Assembly (NCBI GenBank): GCA_036250225.1
Contig: JAPZLL010000018.1
Coordinates: 372,001-436,000, forward strand
Source of the DNA: Cercophora sp. LCS_1
Taxonomy: Eukaryota; Ascomycota; Sordariomycetes; Sordariales; Lasiosphaeriaceae
Reading direction: 5' to 3'
DNA length: 64,000 bases
Shown here: piece after piece, positions 1 to 9,401 of the stretch
How positions within the stretch are numbered: position 1 is the first letter of the stretch
Layout of the letters: the number at the start of each line of letters is the position of its first letter
Notes under the pieces: generated by a model
The model's database searches: none
What the model was told of the DNA's origin: nothing
Seen by the model: the letters and a program-made list of their open reading frames with translations, nothing else
Program-made: the position numbers and the translations under genes

Positions 1-990
1 GGAGAGGCAGTTGGGGGAGCTGGGACAGCAAGGCGATGGGCGGGCGGATTTAAGGGATGGAGCGAGGGAGAAGGGATGCAGGCTTGCCTGTAGAGTGGAA
101 TTTGGAGCGCCATGTGATGTACAGCCTCGGTATTCCATAGCGAATGCGAATCGATGATTTGATCATAAATCACGTCGCTATGAATGGACATTGACGGCGT
201 AGAGCTTGAGAATTCAGGTAGGGCGAAATCGGGAGTTGCAATCTGCACAGGGGCCAGGCTGATGTCTGTGGGCAAGATCTGAACAGAATATCTCGTCCAG
301 CGGCCAGCAGCCCTCGGTTTTCTTGGACAATACGCTTGCTGCCATTCCCTAAAGGCTCAGACTAATGCTTCAATATGTTTCAAACATCCCAAAAGGCCAT
401 AAATGACGAAGTGCAGCACCCTACGCAGGGTACTTTCGGTTTGTTAGGTGCCGACACCTTTTTCTGTGTTAGTTGGGCCGCAGCCCTGGTCACTGTGATC
501 TCATTTGGACCGGGATCACCAGCGCGCAAAGCCAAAGCTTGCAACCGTGTTAGCGTCATCCATATCAACGTTCCCGATCGTCAACAGCAACAAACAGCAT
601 CACATCCACTGTTGCGTGGCAAGTGGCTCCCAAACGCGTCGGAGGCTGCTCCCAGGCACTGCTGGGCCCATCCCGGCAGAGTTCCGTCGGCTCCAGGGCC
701 GTTCCAGGCGCAAACTCGGTTAAAGCGCACCCCTGCAAGGAATGACCTCCAGCAATCTTGCATAATACACGGCATCCCAGATTCCCATTGCTCATTGCCC
801 CATCACCCGACCTCAACATTGCGTCGCCGCGTCTCCTCCCTCTCCACTCGTTCATGACACAACCCTCGGCTTGCGTTTCGACAGCAACGCCGATAGATAG
901 CTTCCATCACACAAGCCGACCCCACCCCGATCCGCGACCCGAATCCAAATCGCACGCCCCGTCGAGAATGAGGACGTCTGAATCGACCCC
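1..990. other. Left-edge intergenic region and 5' leader of the TBC gene
   Basis: No coding region that I can support. The short ORFs here overlap one another on both strands and have low-complexity translations. The last few hundred bases are presumably promoter and 5' leader of the TBC gene that begins at 991. Confidence 0.5.
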
Positions 991-3900
991 ATGGAGGAGA
1001 CGACCGCTGCAATCCAGGCACCCGCTCTGCTCGAGCGCTCCGTCTCCCAGCAGTCGGCAGTGTCGGTGAAGAGCCACCGATCCGGCACGGCGCGGCCGCG
1101 CAAGAAGCTGGCGTCGCAGCCGTCGAGCTCGGCGTCGTCCATCGCCGCCTCGGACAAGTCGCTGACCTCGTTCCCCTCTTTCTCGCCCGAATCTCCGCGC
1201 GAGGAACGCGGCACCTTCTTCGCCCTCGACGACAGCTCTACCATCTTGTCGCGCAAGCGCACCTCGGTCGTTGTCGACAACGACGCCCCCCCGCACCAGC
1301 GCGCCCCGTCCATCGTCGAGAGCCTAACCACGACCTCACCCGAGACGGCATCGCGCACCGCCTTGTTTGAGGATGCGCCCCTCTCAACCACCAAGATCCC
1401 GGGGGCGCTGCACCACGCCGACGACGAGCACATTGAGCGGGTGATTGCGCGACACGGGGCCGTGAATCTGGTGCGGCAGATAGCAGAAGATCTGGCGTTG
1501 CGGGACGCGCAGATCGCGGCGCTTCGGCGGCGGGCCGACGAGCGGGAGCGGGCGCTGCGCAAGATTGTGCTGGAATGCGGGCTCTCGAACCTGGACCTTG
1601 AGACACGGCTGCGGGCGATTGAGCAGGAGGCACGAGCGACGGGTATGACAAGACGGAGAACAAACGAGGGCGTCTCGGACCTAATGAGCGACGCCATGTC
1701 GGACGACGTTCGGTTGCCATACGGGGGTGGTTTCAACGACGCAACGATCCGCGTCAGCAGCACCGCGTCGCTCCCTGGGGCCGAGGAGCCGCCCAAGGGC
1801 ACGATGCGCGGATGGAAGGACTACCTGTGGGGCAACACAACCAAGAAGGGCAGCCGCGCCAGCAGCCTGAGCATCAACGGCGAGCCCAGCAGGCCGCAGA
1901 ATACGGTGATCCGCGCCGCCCCGGTGGCCGAGCGAAGGCCGACGCTCGCTGAGGACCTGTTCAACCCGCCCGAGACGGACTCGGTGCGCAGCTTGAGCAG
2001 GGCGTCGAGCGTGCACTCGACACACACGAACCGCAAGCCCTCGCTCGCCAGCCTGGCTCTGCGGCTTGTTGCAGGCGGTGCGACGGTGGGGCGGGAGGGA
2101 GAGATTCGCGGTCGCGCAAGCAGCGCACAAACCGGAGGTTCTCTCCGGACGCCGTCCGTGTCCAGCAACGCGAGCGCGTCCAACCGCGCTGTGTCTGCGA
2201 CGGCCGGGCCCAAGGCGCTGATGGCCATGCGGCGGACCACGGGCGGCACCGTCAGGACGACCGACCTGGCGTCGCGGGCGCAGGTGCAGGACCGCTGGGA
2301 TTCGATGGGCACAAGCCCAACCAGGGATTCTGTCTCCAGACAGCAGAGCTACGGACCTGTTGAGATGGACAGGATACTGCCGCCCGAGGTTCAGCCACCC
2401 ACACTGACGCATATTTACAACAACTACAACGGGGCCGAGTACCTGACGGACAGGTTCGGCTTCATTTATGACCAACGCCGGAAGAAGCGGCAACGCGAGG
2501 CTGCCCAGATGGCCCACCACGCAAAGAAGGGTAGCCGCACCGAGATGCTGACCAATGGTCGCAGCGGGCTATCGCCAGTCGTGCTCGAAGACAGCTCCAG
2601 CGGAAAGGGTGATGCCCCAAGCGACCGTCCTGACTCGCCGTCCTCGGCCGAAGAGCCGCGAGACGAAACCAAGCCGAAGCGATGGCAGGACTACCTCAAG
2701 ATTGCCACATTCCCCACCGAACTTCTCTCCCACACACCGTCGATGGCCGTCCAGGGCTTCGAGGTCATGGAAGGCGGGGAAGTCCCCAAATCACCCGGCC
2801 TCATCACGTCTGAGGAGCGCGGATTTCTCCCCCCTGCGACCACCACCACATCCATCACTCCGTCAGACCCAGAGACCCCAACACCACCTTCATCCTCACC
2901 GACTCCTGAGGGCTCAGCAACACTCGCCAAGGAAGACGCCGAGCCCGTCAAGCTTCTGCTGCAGAACCTCTCCAACCTACACGACACCCTGCAGCGCGAA
3001 AAGACAGTCCGCTGGAATGACTTTCTCCGCAAAGTGCGCGCTGAGCGCAAACGCGACGGTGAAGCCGCAGCAGCCGCCGCCGCCTCGGCCGCAGAAGCCC
3101 GCTTCCAACGCGCCACAGCCGTGATGCCTGAAACTCGGCTCGGCGACGGCGAGCTGATCGGTGTCGCAAGCCTGGGCATCCAAGGCAAAGTCGGCCGCGC
3201 CAAAGCCAACGAGTTTAAAACCCTGGTCCTCGGCGGCGTGCCCGTGGCCTACCGCGCGAAGATCTGGTCCGAATGCTGCGGGGCCCGCGCCCTGCGCATT
3301 CCAGGCTACTACGACGACCTCGTCTCGCGCGGCGAAGAGCTCGACGATCCCCAAGTCGTGTCGCAAATCAAAGCCGACATCACCCGCACGCTCACCGACA
3401 ACATCTTCTTCCGCAAGGGGCCCGGCGTCGCCAAGCTCAACGAGGTCCTGCTAGCCTACGCCCGTCGCAACCCCGAAGTCGGCTACTGCCAGGGCATGAA
3501 CCTCGTCGCTGCCAACCTCCTACTCATCACACCAACAGCCGAAGACGCCTTTTGGATCCTCGTCGCCATGGTCGAACACATCCTCCCGCAGGGCTACTTT
3601 GACCATTCTCTGCTTGCATCACGCGCAGACCAGCAAGTCCTCCGCCAGTTCGTGTCCGAGGTCCTTCCCCGTCTGTCGACCCACTTTGAGGATCTGGCCA
3701 TCGACCTCGAGACCATGACGTTTCAGTGGTTCCTCTCCGTCTTTACAGACTGCTTATCAGCCGAGGCCCTCTTTCGCGTGTGGGATGTTATCCTGTGTAC
3801 CCACGACGGCGGTGTGTTCCTGTTCCAGGTGGCGCTGGCGCTGCTCAAGCTGAATGAGCAGCAGCTGCTTGCGTGCGATAGCCCGGCGAGCGTGTACACG

Positions 3901-4182
3901 TATATCAACCACCAGATGACGAATCACGCGATTAGTATTGACGGGTTGATTCAGGCGTCTGAGGGGCTGAGGAGGGTTGTCAAGCGGGAGGATGTGGAGG
4001 CAAGGCGGGAGAGGGCGATTGAAGGGGAGAGGGAGCAGGGGAGGTTGAGGGAGGAGAGACTCCGTAAGAGGAAAGAGGAGGTTGCCATGGCGAGGAAGGC
4101 AGTTGGTGCTGGGGCGGTGGTGAGCGAAGAGGTTGCAGGGGGCAGTGTGAGTGGTAGCGAGTGTGGTGAGAGGGCGGTTTGA
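991..4182 (+). CDS. TBC-domain Rab GTPase-activating protein
   Basis: Predicted 1063-residue protein from a single exon. The C-terminal third is a TBC (Tre2/Bub2/Cdc16) domain, residues about 746-965. The two catalytic fingers of the family are visible: the arginine finger in IKADITRT (about 793-800) and the glutamine finger in GYCQGMN (about 831-837). The PxxxRxxxW-like entry YRAKIW is also present. The protein should therefore speed GTP hydrolysis by a Rab GTPase in membrane traffic; the target Rab cannot be read from sequence. The N-terminal 700 residues are Ser/Pro-rich and probably disordered, with a predicted coiled coil at about 157-217. Three W-x-D-(Y/F)-L motifs lie outside the TBC domain (about 275, 565 and 674). 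The C-terminus is a highly charged helix (about 1000-1040). The start is the first ATG of the frame; a downstream start is possible. Confidence 0.9.
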   Translation: MEETTAAIQAPALLERSVSQQSAVSVKSHRSGTARPRKKLASQPSSSASSIAASDKSLTSFPSFSPESPREERGTFFALDDSSTILSRKRTSVVVDNDAPPHQRAPSIVESLTTTSPETASRTALFEDAPLSTTKIPGALHHADDEHIERVIARHGAVNLVRQIAEDLALRDAQIAALRRRADERERALRKIVLECGLSNLDLETRLRAIEQEARATGMTRRRTNEGVSDLMSDAMSDDVRLPYGGGFNDATIRVSSTASLPGAEEPPKGTMRGWKDYLWGNTTKKGSRASSLSINGEPSRPQNTVIRAAPVAERRPTLAEDLFNPPETDSVRSLSRASSVHSTHTNRKPSLASLALRLVAGGATVGREGEIRGRASSAQTGGSLRTPSVSSNASASNRAVSATAGPKALMAMRRTTGGTVRTTDLASRAQVQDRWDSMGTSPTRDSVSRQQSYGPVEMDRILPPEVQPPTLTHIYNNYNGAEYLTDRFGFIYDQRRKKRQREAAQMAHHAKKGSRTEMLTNGRSGLSPVVLEDSSSGKGDAPSDRPDSPSSAEEPRDETKPKRWQDYLKIATFPTELLSHTPSMAVQGFEVMEGGEVPKSPGLITSEERGFLPPATTTTSITPSDPETPTPPSSSPTPEGSATLAKEDAEPVKLLLQNLSNLHDTLQREKTVRWNDFLRKVRAERKRDGEAAAAAAASAAEARFQRATAVMPETRLGDGELIGVASLGIQGKVGRAKANEFKTLVLGGVPVAYRAKIWSECCGARALRIPGYYDDLVSRGEELDDPQVVSQIKADITRTLTDNIFFRKGPGVAKLNEVLLAYARRNPEVGYCQGMNLVAANLLLITPTAEDAFWILVAMVEHILPQGYFDHSLLASRADQQVLRQFVSEVLPRLSTHFEDLAIDLETMTFQWFLSVFTDCLSAEALFRVWDVILCTHDGGVFLFQVALALLKLNEQQLLACDSPASVYTYINHQMTNHAISIDGLIQASEGLRRVVKREDVEARRERAIEGEREQGRLREERLRKRKEEVAMARKAVGAGAVVSEEVAGGSVSGSECGERAV

Positions 4183-4417
4183 GACATGGACAAGCGGTTT
4201 CTTTTGTTACTGGGTCGGTGTTACCGGTGCATGGAGCGTGGTATTGATCTAGTTAGGATTAGATTGGGAAGGTTATGATACCCTTTTCGACGTGTGGCCT
4301 GCGTGTGTCATTTGTCACACAGGTCAACACCTGCATGAACTGTGGGATTTGTTTATTGCTCGAAGCTCCCCCCTCCACCGTTTTAGCTAACCTATGCCAA
4401 ACAGGGTATCCCGTTGC

Positions 4418-5845
4418 TCATCCCCTTGGAAATCTAGACCGCACCCATATGCTATCGCCGCTGACCCTCCTCCCAATGCCTTCTTCATCTCCTCTTGAAC
4501 TCCCGTCGTCTCGCTCCACTATCGCGTCCGTCGTTCGTGCATTCGTCCGAACGTTATCCCTCATAATATCCTCCTCGCTTGGTGTCAGCCCCAGGCCCTC
4601 CACCTCCACCTGCGCCCGGCCTCGCGCCTCTTTCGGATACCCAAACATGCAGTCGCCAAAGCTGGTCCTGTTGCCCTGGCGCACGCCTGCCGACGACGGC
4701 GACTTGGCCTCCACATATGGGTCGTCCGTGTTTGCAAACTGTTCGGCTGCCAAAGCGCGCGGGAACCACGACCGGACCAGCCCGCGGAGGGTGGGCGCAC
4801 AGGCGCAGACGATGGCCAGATTGGTCTCGACGGCGGAGAGCACAAATGACATGGTGAAGTGCTTGATCTCAAAGATGTTGTAGTAGAAGAGCATGTACAG
4901 GAACACGAGGCGGATGATGCCGATGAGTGTGACGCTACAAAATCAGAACCCAATGCATCAGTCGGGAGGAGACCACTTACATGAAGCCGAGGAGGAAGAC
5001 GTAGAGCGTCACAATCTTCATCCGGCGCTCCATCTTCATGTGCAGGAAGATCCATATGGGAACGCCGAGGGTGATGATGTCGGTAAAGATGTTGACACCG
5101 GCTTGCACTAGGTAAAAGACAGGCTGGTTGATGCAGCTCCCTCCAACGCTCTTGTCCCAGTAGAACGAGATCGGTACGCATTGGCCGGCTGACGCGCCAA
5201 AGATGCCCAACATGAGCCCCAAGTTGAGCGCGATCATGGTGTAGATCAGGATGCGCGTGCCTCTGCTCTGCCCACCCAGGCGAAGGAGAAAGTAGAGGAC
5301 CGAGCATTTGGTGAGAGCCAAGACGGGGAAGTAGAGAAGCTGGACGACATAGGCCCAGACAAAGGCGGTCTTGAGCTCCTCGGGTTCAGGCATAACGCTG
5401 GGATCAATTGTGATGCCAACACAATTCGCTTTGATGTCTAGGTAGACAGGTCAGTTTGGCCATCACCGGATGACACCGCACCACACCAAGGGAATGAATG
5501 TCATACAAAAGTACGATCCAACAGTCAGCCCGATCGAGACCATCTAGCAGCCAACGTCAATGAAAGCACAATGGGACAAAAAACGAGAGTCGCTCACCAT
5601 TGCAAGAGTGCAACACAAGTCATCTTGGACAGTCACAGTCAGCTTGGTCCTCCTTCCATCAGCGCAGACGACAATGACATACCAGGTCCCAGAAGCGTCG
5701 AGGGATGCCGAAAGGTGCCAGGGCCAAGTGCCCTGCGAGACGATTTGCTGTATAATCGCAACCCTAAAACCAACAGGGCCAACGCCGGGAAGAAGATGAC
5801 AATGGCAATGGCCAGCTTCTGGAGAGGGGACGTCTGTTGGTCCAT
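4418..5845 (-). CDS. Fungal rhodopsin-domain (Pth11-related) seven-helix membrane protein
   Basis: Spliced model with exons 5845-5683, 5623-5598, 5543-5507, 5437-4981 and 4934-4418; the frame stays open and gives 399 residues. The protein starts MDQQTSPLQKLA and has about seven hydrophobic helices. It carries the family's DD pair after helix 1 (GPDDLCC), conserved cysteines in the extracellular loop (SAGQCVPISFYWD, GGSCINQ) and a hydrophilic cytosolic tail of about 110 residues. This matches the fungal integral-membrane/rhodopsin-like domain found in Pth11-type receptors. No CFEM domain is present. Ligand and function are unknown. Exons 2 and 3 are only 26 and 37 nt long and were placed by junction logic and by the restored DDL..MVSIGLTV helix, so small errors are possible there. 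Confidence 0.8.
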
Positions 5846-7245
5846 GGTCGCGTCTCGTCTCGTCTCAGCGCTGAGCCGTGGCTACTCGTCGCTGCGTGCG
5901 TCGGCGTCGTGTTGACAAGCTAGAATCGGCATGATGAATGATGGTGACACAGGCGGAGACGAACACTCGCCGACGACGAACGAGTTGAAGAGACGCCCCG
6001 CCACAAACACAATGCCGGGAAACCTGGGGAAGAAAAAGTGGACGTCAAAAGAAGATGTATGTGTGCACGGCGCCAGCCAGCCCAGCCCAGCGTTCCCCCC
6101 TCCGCACAAAAACAAGTCCCGGGATTTTTGCGACAGGGGTCCCGTCCAGCGATAGCGACAGCGGCACGGGCTGGACTGGCGCTGCGAACGGGTCGGGAAG
6201 GATGCTGCCCACAACCCGTCAACAACATTGGAGATTGCTCACCCCCAATTGCCCTCCAATTGCTAGCGTGGTCAACTTGTGCTAATCGGACTAGGCAGCC
6301 CGTCAGCTCGGGCGAGCTAGATGAACGCTTGGCTGGGGCACAGAGCTCCCGCTCAGACCTTTCGGCGACGCCTCGACGGGGTTGCACTCATCAGACTTGA
6401 TCAGTGCGCTTCGGAGCCAAACTGCAAACGGTCGCGGTCCAGCCGTGATTGCGGGCCACGGCCCCGTCTGACTGGTTCGCTAGCTAGCACCAACACCGCT
6501 GGCGCCATGTCGAATTCAAACTGACAGGGCTGATCACTGCTTGTTTTCCTCGGTCGTTGCGAGCGCCTGCCTGCAGTGACGATGCCGGGTGCTTGATGGA
6601 TGCGTCGCGGCGGAGATGGCGGGAGCTTTGCGAGGGAATCGAGATCGGACCGGATCCGCACGGATTGCAACGTCCATCGATTCCACCCCCAAAGCCAAGT
6701 CGGGGTTGTTCAACTAGACTAACTGCCGACGATCGAGGCAACTACCGCTTGACCAAGGTAAGCTTATTCGAGGGCTGGGCTCATGCGGTGGATGGCTGAT
6801 CTGATCGTCAGGTGGGATGCTGGGAGGGAAAGAACAAGCGAGCCTGCAGCGGGCGGGTGAGACAGGGGAACGTAACTGACTCGAGTCTCACCCACCGAGG
6901 CAAGAGCGAGTCCTCACCTGCATCTCTGCGGGGCAATCGCTCCATTGGATTCCCCTTGTCTCCCGTGATTCTGAACGGCTTGTCTCCATTGCATCTGGCT
7001 TCCTGCCAAACATTGAGAGCGTGAGTGGAGCGTAGTATCAACTCATGTGAACTGGATGCATGTGTTTATCCAATGGGCTTGTCAGGACGCAATGGCAGCA
7101 GCATTGACCCTCCATCCTCCCGTGTCCCCCACGAACCTCAAGTATGGAAGGAGCTCTCTCGCCTCCCTGCCGACACCTCACCGATTCAGATCAGTGGGAA
7201 CCCTAGGTAATAGAGCGCTAGAGCTAGCCTGACACGCTCCAATGG
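5846..7245. other. Gene-poor intergenic region
   Basis: Upstream flank of the rhodopsin-like gene. No ORF here has a recognisable domain. A short stretch around 7110-7150 on the plus strand (frame reading PTNLKY) could be an eroded upstream part of the methyltransferase relic that follows, but this is weak. Confidence 0.4.
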
Positions 7246-7413
7246 GACTCAAGACTACACCCACCCTATATCTTCCCGAACGGCTCGTTTGATTTGGTCC
7301 ATGTTCGTTGGCTGGCAGGCAACATCCTTGACCGGACTGAGTTTTTCAAACAGGCCTACCGGGTACTTCGCCCTGACGGCTACGCTGCTATTCTTACAAC
7401 AACACTGGGCTAA
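7246..7413 (+). pseudogene. Relic of a class I SAM-dependent methyltransferase
   Basis: A plus-strand frame from about 7246 to the TAA at 7411-7413 reads SRLHPPYIFPNGSFDLVHVR, then WLAGNI, then FFKQAYRVLRPDGY. This is the motif II/III core of fungal LaeA/UMTA-like methyltransferases, in which FDxxHxR and a later F..QAYRVLRPGGY are typical. No SAM-binding GxGxG motif, start codon or C-terminal half is attached. Stops follow at once (TAA at 7411, then TGA codons near 7451). A further open patch to about 7530 on the same strand (WYWQRSSGFEKLVR) may be more of the same gene. I read it as a decayed fragment. The call rests on motif resemblance alone. Confidence 0.5.
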
Positions 7414-7603
7414 TAGAGCAGAGACGAGACTCTCGCGTGGATCTCTCAACTGAAGCTGAGATCCGGTTGGAACAGCTGGTACTGGCAAAGGTCATCTGGG
7501 TTTGAAAAGCTTGTTCGAAGCTGTTATATACAAGTCTGTCGCTAGTTTCTGTACTCAGCCATCAATCAACTGCCATTACTCCCAACACCACCCGACACAA
7601 CGA

Positions 7604-8782
7604 TCACAGCTTGGAGTAAATCTCCTCCTCAAACGCCCGAATCAGCGGCGTGACCTTGGGATCTGGCGCAATAATCTGCGTCCCAAACACACCGCATACA
7701 CCCTCGGTCCTATCGATAAACTGTCACAGTCAGCACCATCCCTCACACTCTGTCGGTGGACTCACCCAAGTAAGATTGAACGCTCCCCCCCAAAACATGA
7801 ACCCCTTCCTCCGATACTCATGCCTATCCCCATCAACCAACAACCCTCCCAGCCCCCAATCATATTCCCCAGTCGGCGGCACCCACCCGACAATCCACCC
7901 CGGATTCGCACACATCTCAGTCAACGCCTCCTTGGCCTTCTTCTCCAGCTGGGGCTTAAACAGCTCCTCCACACTCTTCAACAACCGCCCATCATTCCTC
8001 AACAACGACCAGACAACATCCATATACGCCTTCAGATCCGCATGCCCGCCCTCCCCACCCATCTCCTTCCTCTCGGGGATCCCCTCAGGCAGCGGCCGCG
8101 GCGCAACCCGCCCATCAGGTCCCCTAGCCGTCATGACCGCCCGTGGTCCCTTGACCCCCCGTTCAGGATAAAACGTGACCCTCCCCTCGCCAACATCCAC
8201 CTTAGCCAGGATCCTCTCCTGGAAATACCTCTCCAGCGGAATCCCACTGACTCTCTCAACCAACTGACCCACCCAGTCAATCCCGCATCCATACACCCAT
8301 CCCTCGCCTGGCTCAAACAACAGCGGAAAATCAAACCTCTCTCCAACAGTCCTACTCCCCGTAGCATTGGGGAATGCACTCCCGCCCACAAAGGTCTTCA
8401 GGTCGTCATTCAAAAAGGTATACCCACACCCGCTCGAGTGCGTCAATAAATGGCGTAGCGTGATTTTCTTCTTGCGATCCTTGAGCACGGGACGCCCCTT
8501 TTTATCGAACCCTTTGAGGATCTTCTTCTTTGCAAGCTCAGGCAAGAGTTTAGCGACGTCATCATCGAGGGAGATGGCGCCGGCTTCGACGAGCTGCAGG
8601 GCTGCGACGCAGGTGAGGAGTTTGGTCATGGATGCTAGGGCGAATACCGTGTCGGGGGTATACCCGTCGCCGACGGCCATGGTGTAGGATGAGCCATGTT
8701 TGGATTTAGCCAGGAGGACGGCGCCGGGGATGACGCCTTCGTCAACGGCTGTTTTGACGAGGGATTCGATTTGCCAGGACAT
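7604..8782 (-). CDS. Beta-lactamase-fold serine esterase/transesterase
   Basis: Two exons, 8782-7766 and 7720-7604, joined across a 45-nt GTGAGT..CAG intron, give 377 residues. The class C beta-lactamase/penicillin-binding fold is indicated by the S-x-x-K motif in ASMTKLLT (nucleophile Ser about residue 54), the LxxLLTHSSG segment and YGCGIDW in place of the Y-x-N motif. The family includes LovD-type acyltransferases and EstB-like esterases. The natural substrate cannot be deduced. I start at MSWQIESL because the upstream in-frame ATG (8806) adds only a short lysine-bearing leader and homologues usually begin close to this helix. There is no signal peptide, so the enzyme is probably cytosolic. 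It is not in an obvious biosynthetic cluster, although the methyltransferase relic lies just downstream. Confidence 0.85.
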
Positions 8783-9401
8783 GGTTGCTTTGGAGAAAAA
8801 AGGCAAAAAGGTAGATGGAGATGAACAGGGAAAGGGAGATAAAGGTAGGTGGTATTAAATAGCACCCCGGAAAACATCAGACGAACCCCCTCTTCCTTCA
8901 ATTCGTCCCGTCCCCACCGGCCTTGGCTCCGCGTAGATAACCGTCCCTGCGTAACGGTATTACCAAACATCGAACCACCGGGACGACAACCCCGGCTTCA
9001 ACGGCCGCGAACACGCGATCGCCGGCCAACGGACATCGCCTACCGATCGGGAACCCTGTCTGCACAAGTAGCGATGCCGACTAGCTGCCCCTTGAATCAT
9101 CTGTCAGCCGGCGTGGTGGGGAACACCACAGCAACGGGTCTCGGGATCCACTTCATCCGCCGGGGGCGGTCAGGTTGCTCGAACCCCTCACGGCATCGCC
9201 ACCCGGAACGCTTGCTAGAATAATCAACGCTCAATTGTACCATACAATCCTCGCTGACCACGAGAAACTAGACTACAAAAAGTGCAAAATCAAAACCAAT
9301 GTCATCATATACACAGAGACCGTGTGGTATCATGCACGCCGTAATCCTTGCACCTCTCCTCCCACAATGCCTTCCTGCCTTCCCATGCACCGTAACGCCG
9401 C
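8783..9401. other. Intergenic: esterase promoter and SNT1 3' flank
   Basis: No supported gene. The side next to 8783 should hold the esterase promoter, and the side next to 9402 the 3' untranslated region of SNT1. Confidence 0.5.

Noticed and set aside
852..1802. 316-residue minus-strand ORF over the start of the TBC gene
   Set aside because: Ser/Arg-rich shadow of the TBC N-terminus.
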